Source: Candidatus Krumholzibacteriia bacterium (GTDB lineage Bacteria > Krumholzibacteriota > Krumholzibacteriia > LZORAL124-64-63). Taken from it: a stretch of DNA of 10,586 bases. The position numbers and the translations under genes were made by a program. Position 1 is the stretch's first letter. Each line of letters begins with the position of its first letter. The stretch is from positions 1-10,586 of the forward strand of contig JACZKN010000289.1 in the NCBI GenBank assembly GCA_014859985.1, given 5' to 3'. Under the pieces are notes generated by a model, which saw only the letters and a program-made list of their open reading frames with translations, made no database searches and was not told the origin of the DNA. Of this stretch, positions 1-6,614 are shown one piece after another.

Positions 1-160
1 GGGCGCCGGTGACCCCTCAATGATAACCCGGATCGCCCCTCGCGGGCAAACGGCGAGGGTCCGCCCGCTGGCGCCCGGACCCTTCCGGCCCCATATTCCC
101 GCCTCCGTGCCGACGATTCCCCGACCCCGGCCCGCCGTCGGCGGGCCGCAGGAGCGCTTC

Positions 161-460
161 ATGCCGACCTACGAATACGAATGCGCCCGCTGCGGGCTCG
201 TCTTCGAGGAGTTCAAGCCCATGTCCGCCCCCCGGCGCGAACGCTGCCCCGAGTGCCGGGGCAAGGTGCAACTCCTGGTCAGCGGGGGCATGGGCGTGGT
301 CTTCAAGGGTTCCGGCTTCTACAAGACCGACTCCCGTGCTACAAAGGACGGCGGCGAGGCGAAGCCCGCCGACAAGGGCGGCGGCGCCGAAGGCGCCCCG
401 GCGGCCAAGGACGCGGCGAAACCGGCCACGGACAAGGGGCCGCCGAAGACCGGCAACTAG
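161..460 (+). CDS. FmdB-family zinc-ribbon protein
   Basis: This encodes a 99-residue protein that opens with MPTYEYEC, the hallmark start of the FmdB/CxxC_CxxC_SSSS putative regulatory family. Four cysteines in two CxxC knuckles (C8/C11 and C29/C32) would bind one zinc ion. After the ribbon comes the GMGVVFKGSGFYKTD stretch typical of the family (about residues 45-60). The last 35-40 residues are a low-complexity tail rich in Lys, Ala, Gly and Pro, probably disordered. The ATG at 161 is chosen because AGGAG lies at 150-154, six bases upstream, and because the family motif begins exactly there. The frame is open further upstream to an ATG at 20, but that part has no family similarity. The family is linked by name to formamidase/amidase regulation in Methylophilus, but its molecular role is poorly known. 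It lies 19 bases before the nucleoside kinase gene and is probably cotranscribed with it. Confidence 0.9.
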   Translation: MPTYEYECARCGLVFEEFKPMSAPRRERCPECRGKVQLLVSGGMGVVFKGSGFYKTDSRATKDGGEAKPADKGGGAEGAPAAKDAAKPATDKGPPKTGN

Positions 461-479
461 CCGACAAGCGGGAGGTCCC

Positions 480-2150
480 ATGGCCGGCAGCACGATCCGC
501 GTCGAACTGGACGGGGCGATGGTCGAGACGACGGCGGGGCTCTCGGTGCAGCAGTTGCTGCAGCAGGCCGCCCCTGGGCGCCTGGGCGGCGACGACCCGG
601 TGGTGCTGGCCTCGGTCAACGGCCGCCGGGTCAGCCTGGCCGAGACCCTGACCGGCGACGAGCGGGTCCGCACCCTGCGCAGTTCCCACCCCCTGGCCCG
701 CACCACGGTGCAGCGCTCGGTGATCTTCCTGCTGGCGGCCGCCGCCGAGGACCTCTTCCCGGGACAGGAACTGTGGGTCAACTTCAGCTACGGGGGTGGC
801 GTCTACGTCGAGCTCAAGCGCGACGAGCCGCTGACCGCCGTGGAGATCGCCGCCCTGCAGGGGCGCATGGGCGAGATCCGGGACGAGGACCTGGCCCTTG
901 TCCCCCAGCGCCTGGGCATGCGCGCGGTGCTGAAGATCTACGAACGCCGCGGTGAACACCGCAACTACCGGACCGCCCGCTACCTGCGGCGGGAGAGCCT
1001 GACCCTCTACCGCATGCAGGGGCGCGACCAGCTCTTCTACGGCCGCCAGCTCCCGTCCACCGCCAAGGTGGGCGCCTTCCGCCTGGAACCCGAGAGCCCG
1101 GGCTTCGTCCTGCTCATCGACACCCTGGGCGGCGGCCCCGGCCTGCCCGCCTACAAGCCCCAGCCCAAGCTCCTGCAGACCCTGCGGGACTACACCCGCT
1201 GGAGCGAGACCCTGGACCTGGCGGACACCGGCGCCCTGAACGAGTGGATCGTGCAGGGACGCACCTCCGAGCTGATCCAGATCTCCGAGGCGCGCCACGC
1301 CCACTTCTTCGTCAACGCCGCCCGCCACGTGGGCGACCTGCCCGCACAGGGGCGCCTGGTGCTGCTGGCCGGACCCTCGAGCAGCGGCAAGACCAGCAGC
1401 GCCAAGCGCCTGATGGTGCAGCTGCGGGTGCTGGGGCTGAAGCCGTTCGCCCTGTCCCTGGACGACTACTTCGTCGACCGCGAGGACACGCCCCGCGGCG
1501 CCGACGGCGACTACGACTTCGAGTCCCTGGGCGCCCTGAAGGTCGACCTGTTCAACGAGCACCTGCAGGCCCTGATGGCCGGCGAGGAGGTGCACCTGCC
1601 GAAGTTCGACTTCGTCAGCGGCCGCGGGCTGCCGGCCAAGGAACCCACCCGCGTGCCGCGGGGCCAGCCGCTGATCGTCGAGGGCATCCACGCCCTGAAT
1701 CCGGCGCTCACTGCCCGCATCCCGTCGCGCGACAAGATACTGATCTACGTGTCGGCCCTCTGCCACCTGAACATCACCAATCTCAGCTTCATCCGCACCA
1801 GCCACACCCGCCTGTTCCGGCGCATCGTGCGGGACGCCCAGTTCCGCGGCTACACCGCCGGCGAGACCCTCGCCCGCTGGCCGAAGGTGCGCCACGGCGA
1901 GGACGCCCACATCTTCCCGTACCAGAACAACGCCGACCTGTTCTTCAACTCGGGCCTGACCTACGAGCTGGCGGTGCTGAAGCTGTGGGCCGAGCCGCGC
2001 CTGGCTGCCGTGCCGGCGGACGACCCCAACTACGGGCTGGCGCGCACGCTCATCGACCTGCTGGCGCTGCTGCTGCCCATCGATGCGAGCCAGGTGCCGC
2101 CGACGTCGCTGCTGAGGGAGTTCATCGGGGGGTCGGGGTTTTCGTACTAG
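480..2150 (+). CDS. Nucleoside kinase (uridine kinase/phosphoribulokinase family) with N-terminal TGS and ThrRS-like domains
   Basis: This 556-residue protein has the layout of the long bacterial nucleoside kinases. Residues 1 to about 65 look like a TGS (ubiquitin-like) domain. About 70-220 resembles the second additional domain of threonyl-tRNA synthetase. The kinase domain begins near residue 290. The P-loop GPSSSGKTSS is at residues 298-307, with the ATP-binding lysine at 304, and is followed by a LSLDDYFVDRE segment typical of uridine kinase-like enzymes. Near the C-terminus HIFPYQNNADLFFNSGL (from about residue 477) is another conserved family segment. The expected reaction is phosphorylation of a nucleoside using ATP or GTP in the cytosol. 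The exact substrate cannot be read from the sequence. The ATG at 480 has GGAGG at 471-475, four bases away. Upstream in-frame codons overlap the FmdB gene and are shadow. It ends 16 bases before the stop of the convergent glycosyltransferase gene. Confidence 0.9.
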   Translation: MAGSTIRVELDGAMVETTAGLSVQQLLQQAAPGRLGGDDPVVLASVNGRRVSLAETLTGDERVRTLRSSHPLARTTVQRSVIFLLAAAAEDLFPGQELWVNFSYGGGVYVELKRDEPLTAVEIAALQGRMGEIRDEDLALVPQRLGMRAVLKIYERRGEHRNYRTARYLRRESLTLYRMQGRDQLFYGRQLPSTAKVGAFRLEPESPGFVLLIDTLGGGPGLPAYKPQPKLLQTLRDYTRWSETLDLADTGALNEWIVQGRTSELIQISEARHAHFFVNAARHVGDLPAQGRLVLLAGPSSSGKTSSAKRLMVQLRVLGLKPFALSLDDYFVDREDTPRGADGDYDFESLGALKVDLFNEHLQALMAGEEVHLPKFDFVSGRGLPAKEPTRVPRGQPLIVEGIHALNPALTARIPSRDKILIYVSALCHLNITNLSFIRTSHTRLFRRIVRDAQFRGYTAGETLARWPKVRHGEDAHIFPYQNNADLFFNSGLTYELAVLKLWAEPRLAAVPADDPNYGLARTLIDLLALLLPIDASQVPPTSLLREFIGGSGFSY

Positions 2151-2166
2151 GGCATGACCAGCAGGA

Positions 2167-3192
2167 TCATCCCCTGTGCTGCGGGGACGCGAGCATCAGC
2201 CAGACGGCCGCAGCCACCTGCGCCGGCGTGATCGCCGCCAGGCCGGGCCCGGCATGGGAGGAATCCTCGGCCCGCAGGATCACGGCGCGCGCCGGGTCCA
2301 CGTAGGGACCGCAGTCGGTGTCCGACCAGCGCGAGAAAAGGGCCACCACCGGGGTCTGCACCGCGGCGGCGATGTGCATCGGGCCGGTGTTGGGCGAGAC
2401 CAGCACGTCCAGACGGGCGAGCAGCCCCTTGTAGCGCTCGAAATCCGGCGGCGCGCTGAGCAGGGTGATCGCCCCGGCCGCGGCCTCCACGAGCGGCCGG
2501 ACGAACCGCCGCTCCGACGGCAGCACGTCGACCACCACACTCAGCGCGATCCCGCGGGCGGCGGCCTGTTCCTGCAGCAGGCGCGCCAGGGCAGCGAAGT
2601 TCGCCTGCGGCCAGTTGCGGTGCCGCATCCCTTCGCGGTTCCGGAAGCCGGGCAGGCCGCTGCCGCTGAAGGTCGGATGCAGGCCCACCAGGGTGGTGTG
2701 TTCGCCCAGGCCGTGCGCCGCGAGCAGGGCCGCCGCCCGCTCCCTCCCCTGCGCGGTGACCGGCAATTCGACCCAGCCGCGCCGGACCGTGGCCGCCAGG
2801 GAAGCGTCGACCACGCGCAGGCAGCGCTCGCAGAAGTGGGTATCCGGCCCGTCCGCCCCGAGCCCGTAGCAGCTGCCGCCCGCCCCGTCCAGCCAGCGCC
2901 GGTAGAAGGGCTTGGACTCGAAGATGTAGATGCGGTCGTAGCCCTCGCGCAGGAAGCCGCGCCGCAGGCGGGGCTGCAGCAGCAACGACCGGGGGAAACG
3001 GCGGCTGTAGATCCAGGTGCGGGTCAGGCGCGGAGCGAAGCCCCGCATCACCCGGGCGCCTTCGGCGCTGGTCAGCAGGTGGAACTCGGCGGCGGGGAAC
3101 GCCTCGAGCAGGGCGCGCAGCGCCGGTGTGATCATGATCAGGTCGCCGGCGCGGCCGACGCGCACGGCCAGGATCTTCGGGGCGTCCGGCAC
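2167..3192 (-). CDS. Glycosyltransferase family 9 (heptosyltransferase-like)
   Basis: This 341-residue protein has the GT9 (GT-B fold) pattern. An N-terminal ILAVRVGRAGDLIMITPALR segment (residues 7-26) gives the usual R-x-x-GD-x-x-x-x-TP signature. A C-terminal SPNTGPMHIAAA motif (266-277) followed by PVVALFS is the nucleotide-sugar binding signature of heptosyltransferases. The likely role is transfer of a heptose or similar sugar from an activated donor to lipid A-core or another envelope glycan, on the inner face of the cytoplasmic membrane. The donor and acceptor are not determinable. Length fits the family. The start is a GTG at 3192, with AGGAAGGA about nine bases upstream on the minus strand; no ATG fits better. 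A cysteine pair at 121-124 (CERC) is present, meaning unknown. The gene diverges from the DUF6165 gene, with 111 bases between their starts. Confidence 0.9.
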   Translation of the reverse strand: MPDAPKILAVRVGRAGDLIMITPALRALLEAFPAAEFHLLTSAEGARVMRGFAPRLTRTWIYSRRFPRSLLLQPRLRRGFLREGYDRIYIFESKPFYRRWLDGAGGSCYGLGADGPDTHFCERCLRVVDASLAATVRRGWVELPVTAQGRERAAALLAAHGLGEHTTLVGLHPTFSGSGLPGFRNREGMRHRNWPQANFAALARLLQEQAAARGIALSVVVDVLPSERRFVRPLVEAAAGAITLLSAPPDFERYKGLLARLDVLVSPNTGPMHIAAAVQTPVVALFSRWSDTDCGPYVDPARAVILRAEDSSHAGPGLAAITPAQVAAAVWLMLASPQHRG

Positions 3193-3303
3193 CGGACCTG
3201 GTCCTTCCTGTTTGGCTGTTCCGCCGACGGTCGTATATTAGTTCCCTGGTCGCGAAGCGGAAAGACAATCGTGCGGCCGCGCCGCGCGGCAGGCAGGTGG
3301 ACA
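3193..3303. promoter_or_regulatory. Divergent intergenic region with AT-rich promoter-like core
   Basis: This gap holds the most AT-rich patch nearby, TATATTA at 3234-3240. Read on the plus strand, TTGGCT (3212-3217), a 16-base spacer and TATATT (3234-3239) resemble a sigma-70 promoter for the DUF6165 gene. Read on the minus strand, TAATAT (3240-3235) could be the -10 box for the GT9 gene, with a poor -35 (TTTCCG, 3263-3258). The overlap of the two -10 boxes would make the promoters mutually exclusive or coordinated. This is pattern matching only. Confidence 0.4.
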
Positions 3304-3705
3304 ATGGCGCCGAGAATCGAAGTCCCGGTCGGGGAGCTCCTGGACAAGATCACCATCCTGGAGATCAAGGCCGAGCGCATCGCCGACCCCGCCAAGGCGG
3401 CCAACGTGCGGGCCGAACTGGACTGCCTGCAGGCGGCCTGGGCGGCCTCGCCGTTGAGCGCGCGCGACGTCTCCGGCCAGCTCGCCCGGCTGAAGGCGGT
3501 CAACGAGGAACTGTGGGACATCGAGGACGGGCTCCGCGCGCTGGAGGCCGCGCGGTCCTTCGGCGAGGAGTTCGTGCGGCTCGCCCGTGCGGTCTACCAC
3601 CGCAACGACGAACGGGCCGCCATCAAGCGCGAGTTGAACCGGCTGCTGGGCAGCCGCCTGGTCGAGGAGAAGTCCTACACGGACTACCGGCGCGGCGGTG
3701 CCTGA
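3304..3705 (+). CDS. DUF6165 family protein
   Basis: This encodes a 133-residue, largely helical, charged protein. The conserved N-terminal block (R)IEVPVGELLDKITILEIK, then ERIADPAKAANVRAEL (residues 4-39), matches the DUF6165 family as I remember it; a helical remainder ends in SYTDYR. No signal peptide or membrane segment is visible, so it should be cytosolic. The function of the family is unknown. Members are often found beside lipopolysaccharide or glycan glycosyltransferase genes, and here it sits back to back with a GT9 gene, which supports a shared envelope-glycan context (inference). The ATG at 3304 follows a purine-poor leader with only a weak GGCAGGTGG at about 3292-3300 as ribosome-binding site. 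The in-frame extension upstream runs antisense to the GT9 gene and is a shadow. Its stop is 30 bases from the stop of the convergent ACT-domain gene. Confidence 0.82.
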   Translation: MAPRIEVPVGELLDKITILEIKAERIADPAKAANVRAELDCLQAAWAASPLSARDVSGQLARLKAVNEELWDIEDGLRALEAARSFGEEFVRLARAVYHRNDERAAIKRELNRLLGSRLVEEKSYTDYRRGGA

Positions 3706-3735
3706 TCCCGCCTGCCGCCTGCCCGCGCCGCCGGG

Positions 3736-4212
3736 CTAGGGCACCAGGAAGTTCTCGTGCAGCCGCGTGACCGCCAGGTTCGCCTGGTCCTCGGCCGTGA
3801 CGAAGCTCACGGTGGAGAACGAGGTGGAGATCAGCAGCACCTCCACCCCCGCCGCGGCGGTGGCCTGGAAGATGGTGCCGGCGATGGCCGGGCGCTCGGA
3901 GAAGTGGGGACCGTAGACGGAGATGGCGCTGCAGCCGCGCTGGTACTCGATGGCGCGGGCCTGGATCTCGTCGCGGATGCCCTGCAGGATGCCGAGGGTC
4001 TGGTCCAGGTCGTCGCGGTCGACGGCGAAGCAGATGTTGTTCAGCCCCTCGTTGTCCACGAAGGACGTCACGCAGGTGATGTTGATGCCCTTGAGGCCCA
4101 GGCCGCTGAGGGCCTGGCCGGCCAGGCCGCGGTGGGCGGGCGCGCCGAGGATGCGCACGAGCACCAGCCCGTCCTTCTTCGTGATGCCGCCGACGGCGAT
4201 CTTGCCGTGCAT
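3736..4212 (-). CDS. Stand-alone tandem ACT-domain protein (aspartokinase regulatory-domain-like)
   Basis: This 158-residue protein appears to consist of two ACT domains and nothing else. The first (about residues 8-88) starts GLVLVRILGAPAHRGLAGQ and contains NNICFAVDRDDLDQTL. The second (about 94-158) contains SVYGPHFSERPAIAGTIFQA and LLISTSFSTVSFVT, close to the aspartokinase regulatory pattern (G-x-x-x-x-x-x-PGVAGKIFxAL and ISTSEIKIS). The aspartokinase catalytic domain is absent, so this is not itself a kinase. A role in sensing a small ligand, probably an amino acid, is likely but not shown. The ATG at 4212 is preceded by AAGGGAG about 11 bases upstream on the minus strand. The longer open frame upstream to 5007 runs antisense to elbB and is not real. 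No metabolic partner gene is adjacent; it diverges from elbB. Confidence 0.85.
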   Translation of the reverse strand: MHGKIAVGGITKKDGLVLVRILGAPAHRGLAGQALSGLGLKGINITCVTSFVDNEGLNNICFAVDRDDLDQTLGILQGIRDEIQARAIEYQRGCSAISVYGPHFSERPAIAGTIFQATAAAGVEVLLISTSFSTVSFVTAEDQANLAVTRLHENFLVP

Positions 4213-4340
4213 GGTTCCGTTGGCTCCCTTGCGCTGGACGGGCCCCCGCGGCGACCCCGGCCGTCCCTTCCTGCGGCCCGCTTCCAAAGGTATGCGCCGG
4301 CGATCATGAAACAAGATTTTCCCTTGCCGCCGGGCGGACG

Positions 4341-4362
4341 GCCGGGGTTGCGCCGGGGTTGC
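4341..4362 (+). repeat. Two exact 11-bp tandem copies upstream of elbB
   Basis: GCCGGGGTTGC occurs twice in direct succession (4341-4351 and 4352-4362), with a partial third copy (GCCGGG) following. The second copy supplies the TTGCGC proposed as the elbB -35 box. It may be simple slippage in GC-rich DNA or a pair of operator half-sites. Confidence 0.8.
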
Positions 4363-4387
4363 GCCGGGCCGGGCCGGACGGTAAGCT
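4359..4387 (+). promoter_or_regulatory. Candidate sigma-70-type promoter for elbB
   Basis: TTGCGC (4359-4364) and TAAGCT (4382-4387) are separated by exactly 17 bases and lie about 50 bases before the elbB start codon. Both boxes match the consensus at only half of their positions. The layout resembles the candidate promoter before the ParA-type gene (TTGATA, 17 bases, TAGCTT), which gives some support. Confidence 0.35.
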
Positions 4388-4435
4388 GGGCGGGCAAGAG
4401 GTCGGTTCCGCCAGCCCGCGCCCGGGAGGTCCGCC

Positions 4436-5098
4436 ATGAAGAAGGTCGCCGTCATCCTCAGCGGCTGCGGCGTGTTCGACGGCTCGGAGATCGCCGAGTC
4501 CTGCGCCGCACTGCTGGCCCTGCACCGCCACCGCGCCGAGGCGGTGGTCTGCGCCCCCGACATCGCCCAGCTGCACGTCGTCGACCACCTGGCCGGCGAG
4601 CCCGCCGCCGGGCCGGGGCGCAACGTCCTGGTCGAGGCCGCCCGCATCGTGCGGGGCGAGATCCGGCCCCTGGACAAGGTGGACGCCGCTGCCGTGGACG
4701 CGGTGCTGCTGCCGGGGGGCTTCGGCGCCGCCAAGAACCTGTCCGACTTCGCCTCCGCCGGCGCCGGCTGCACGGTCCACCCCCAGGTCGAGGCCTTCCT
4801 GCGTACCGCCCACGCCGCGGGCCGCCCCATCGGCGCCATGTGCATCGCGCCGGTGATCCTGGCCCGGGTCTTCGGCCGCGAACTGCGGCCGAAGCTGACC
4901 ATCGGCACCGACCCCACGACGGCGCGGATGATCGCCGAAATGGGCGCCGAGCACGTCGACTGCCCGGCTGCCGGGGCGGTCGTGGACGAGGTCAACCGCA
5001 TGGTCACGACGCCGGCCTACATGGTGGCCGGCGACATCGCCGAGGTCTTCGACGGCGCCCACTCCTTCGTGGGCAGGCTGCTGGAGCTCTGCGGCTGA
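4436..5098 (+). CDS. elbB: ElbB/isoprenoid-biosynthesis-type glyoxalase (DJ-1/PfpI superfamily)
   Basis: This 220-residue protein matches E. coli ElbB along its full length. Shared blocks include KKVAVILSGCGVFDGSEI at the start, RGEIRPL (residues 73-79), LPGGFGAAKNLSDFA (92-106), IGAMCIAP (132-139) and TIGTD, and the late VTTPAYM segment. The nucleophile-elbow cysteine is C136, at the position used by glyoxalase-III-like members of the class I glutamine amidotransferase/DJ-1 fold. In E. coli the protein has been linked to isoprenoid biosynthesis and shown to have weak glyoxalase activity; its physiological role is unsettled. It should be cytosolic. The ATG at 4436 follows GGGAGG with a short spacer. 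It appears monocistronic: a divergent gene lies upstream and a candidate terminator downstream. Confidence 0.95.
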   Translation: MKKVAVILSGCGVFDGSEIAESCAALLALHRHRAEAVVCAPDIAQLHVVDHLAGEPAAGPGRNVLVEAARIVRGEIRPLDKVDAAAVDAVLLPGGFGAAKNLSDFASAGAGCTVHPQVEAFLRTAHAAGRPIGAMCIAPVILARVFGRELRPKLTIGTDPTTARMIAEMGAEHVDCPAAGAVVDEVNRMVTTPAYMVAGDIAEVFDGAHSFVGRLLELCG

Positions 5099-5116
5099 AC
5101 CGGCGTCCCGCCCTGC

Positions 5117-5147
5117 CGGCGCGCCGTCCGTTCGCTGCGCCGTTTTT
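5117..5147 (+). terminator. Candidate rho-independent terminator after elbB
   Basis: CGGCGC (5117-5122) pairs perfectly with GCGCCG (5137-5142) across a 14-base loop and is followed at once by TTTTT (5143-5147). The position, 18 bases after the elbB stop, is right. The stem is short and the loop long, so the call is tentative. Confidence 0.4.
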
Positions 5148-5150
5148 GGG

Positions 5151-5179
5151 TTGATACCGGTGGCGTTCCGCGTTAGCTT
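5151..5179 (+). promoter_or_regulatory. Candidate promoter for the ParA-type gene
   Basis: TTGATA (5151-5156) matches the sigma-70 -35 consensus at five of six bases. It is followed after exactly 17 bases by TAGCTT (5174-5179), a weaker -10 box. It starts right after the T-tract of the elbB terminator candidate and would leave a leader of about 100 bases before the start codon at 5289. Confidence 0.45.
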
Positions 5180-5288
5180 GAGTCCGCGCCGGAGGTTCCG
5201 CCGGGGGAATGCGGATGCCGGCGCGACGGACTCGCCTCACCGCGCCAGGGACGGCGCGGCTGTCCGACCCCAGCGAAGGAGCGCCAGC

Positions 5289-6530
5289 ATGGACGACATC
5301 CTGCACGCCGGCCGTCCGGCCGTCTCGACCGATCCCGATACCTCACTCGCCTTCCTCGCCGGCGACCACCACCGCGACCGCACGCCCTGGGACACGATCG
5401 CCGGCCGCGTCGTCAGCCTGGTCAGCCGCAAGGGCGGCGTGGGCAAGACCACCAGCGCGGTGAACCTCGGCGCGGCCCTCGCCCTGTCGGGGCACACCGT
5501 CCTGGTGATCGGCACCGACAGCCAGTGCGGCGTGTGCCGCACCCTGGGGTGCGCGCCCGAGGACCTGCCCGTGGGCCTGGGCGACATCTTCACCGCCGAT
5601 GCCTCCCTGACCGACCTGGCCCAGCCCTCGCCCCTGGACGGGCTGTGGTTCGTGTCGCCGCGGGTCCTGAGCCTGGCGGACGAGGAACGCTTCCACCGGG
5701 ACCTGGAGACCCGCGCCCACGTGTTCGCCCGCGAGGTCGACCGCGCCCGCAACCTCTACGACACCATCCTGATCGACTGTCCGCCCAACCTGGGGCCCGC
5801 GACCCGCGCGGCGCTGCTGGCTTCGGACGGGTACCTGGTCCCGGTGCAGGCGGAGGAGCTGTGCCGGGAGTCCCTGGCGAGCCTCATCGATTTCGTGGAC
5901 GAGTTCCGGGCCCGCCACCGGCTGCAGCCCGGCGAGCCCCCGGCCCGGGCGGCGGCGGCGGCGCCCTGCCTGGAGGGCCTGTTCCTGACCATGGCCAGCG
6001 ACTACACCCGCATCGGGCGGCACGTGGCCGCCCGCGTGGCCGACGACTTCGGGGATCAGCTGCTGGACGTGGAGATCCCCCGCACCACCCGCCTGGCGGA
6101 GATGGCCCTGCGCGGCAAGCCGGCGGTGATCTACGACCGCCGGTCGCCCGGCAGCCGAGCCTACTTCGATCTGGCGGACGAACTGGTCCGGCGTTACTGT
6201 CAGGGCCGCGGGGACGGACTCGACGAGGCGATTGCGGACCGTTTCGCGCATGAAGACGGGCTTGCGGACGACCCGCGCGAGGACGTCCTTTCCGCGGGGG
6301 CCAGCGGCGACCAGAACCGCTTCGAGCGCTTCCTGGCCGACCTGGCCGGCCCCGACGAGCCGTGGGGCGCCCCCTCCGGCCGCGACGAGTACGGCACGCC
6401 GGAGATGGTCTCCCTCGACGATCTCCTGGCCGAGGAGGAGCGGGGCCGCAGCGGCGGCGAGGCGTGGGACGAGCGCAGCTGGTCCTTCGGCGAACCCCTG
6501 GACGGCGACGGTCCCGACAGCATCAACTGA
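5289..6530 (+). CDS. ParA-family (MinD/ParA) ATPase with acidic C-terminal extension
   Basis: This 413-residue protein carries the deviant Walker A motif KGGVGKTT at residues 48-55 (signature lysine K48, P-loop lysine K53). A Walker B-type segment TILIDCPPNLGP lies at 159-170, with D163. The usual LIDxDPQGN segment reads LVIGTDSQCG (72-81), so the first aspartate is replaced by glycine while the second (D77) is kept. Residues 1-40 precede the ATPase fold. The last 100 or so residues are acidic, rich in Asp, Glu, Gly and Ser, and probably unstructured. Such ATPases position cargo (chromosome, plasmid, chemosensory arrays or other complexes) by ATP-dependent dimerisation on DNA or membrane. No ParB-like partner or parS-like repeat is visible here, so chromosome segregation should not be assumed. 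The ATG at 5289 has AAGGAG at 5276-5281, seven bases upstream. A strong hairpin follows the stop. Confidence 0.88.
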   Translation: MDDILHAGRPAVSTDPDTSLAFLAGDHHRDRTPWDTIAGRVVSLVSRKGGVGKTTSAVNLGAALALSGHTVLVIGTDSQCGVCRTLGCAPEDLPVGLGDIFTADASLTDLAQPSPLDGLWFVSPRVLSLADEERFHRDLETRAHVFAREVDRARNLYDTILIDCPPNLGPATRAALLASDGYLVPVQAEELCRESLASLIDFVDEFRARHRLQPGEPPARAAAAAPCLEGLFLTMASDYTRIGRHVAARVADDFGDQLLDVEIPRTTRLAEMALRGKPAVIYDRRSPGSRAYFDLADELVRRYCQGRGDGLDEAIADRFAHEDGLADDPREDVLSAGASGDQNRFERFLADLAGPDEPWGAPSGRDEYGTPEMVSLDDLLAEEERGRSGGEAWDERSWSFGEPLDGDGPDSIN

Positions 6531-6547
6531 TACGCGCCCGGCGCGAC

Positions 6548-6587
6548 CAGGGACCGGCCGGGCCTGCCGGCCGGTCCCTGCTTATTT
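6548..6587 (+). terminator. Strong hairpin terminator after the ParA-type gene
   Basis: A perfect 14-bp stem (6548-6561 with 6567-6580) closes a five-base loop, GCCTG. It is followed by CTTATTT, an interrupted T-rich tail. It lies 17 bases after the ParA-type stop and 27 bases before the dehydrogenase start, so it should separate the two genes. Any dehydrogenase promoter would have to overlap the hairpin or its tail, or transcription may pass through it. Confidence 0.75.
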
Positions 6588-6614
6588 ATCATGCCTGCAC
6601 CCGGAGGTGCCGCC

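Noticed and set aside
339..1910. Long minus-strand open frame (523 codons) opposite the nucleoside kinase
   Set aside because: Its composition (runs of Gly, Ala, Gln, Val, His) is that of an antisense shadow in GC-rich DNA, while the plus-strand frame has clear kinase motifs.
2151..2190. Weak hairpin (CCCC...GGGG) between the convergent kinase and GT9 genes as a bidirectional terminator
   Set aside because: The stem is only about four pairs, has no T-tract and lies within the end of the GT9 coding region.
2176..3303. N-terminal extension of the DUF6165 frame across the glycosyltransferase gene
   Set aside because: The DUF6165 conserved block begins right at 3304, and the extension runs antisense to a well-supported GT9 gene.
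4213..5007. N-terminal extension of the ACT-domain protein, antisense to elbB
   Set aside because: The frame is open only by chance. A ribosome-binding site and the start of ACT similarity support the ATG at 4212, and elbB on the other strand is unmistakable.
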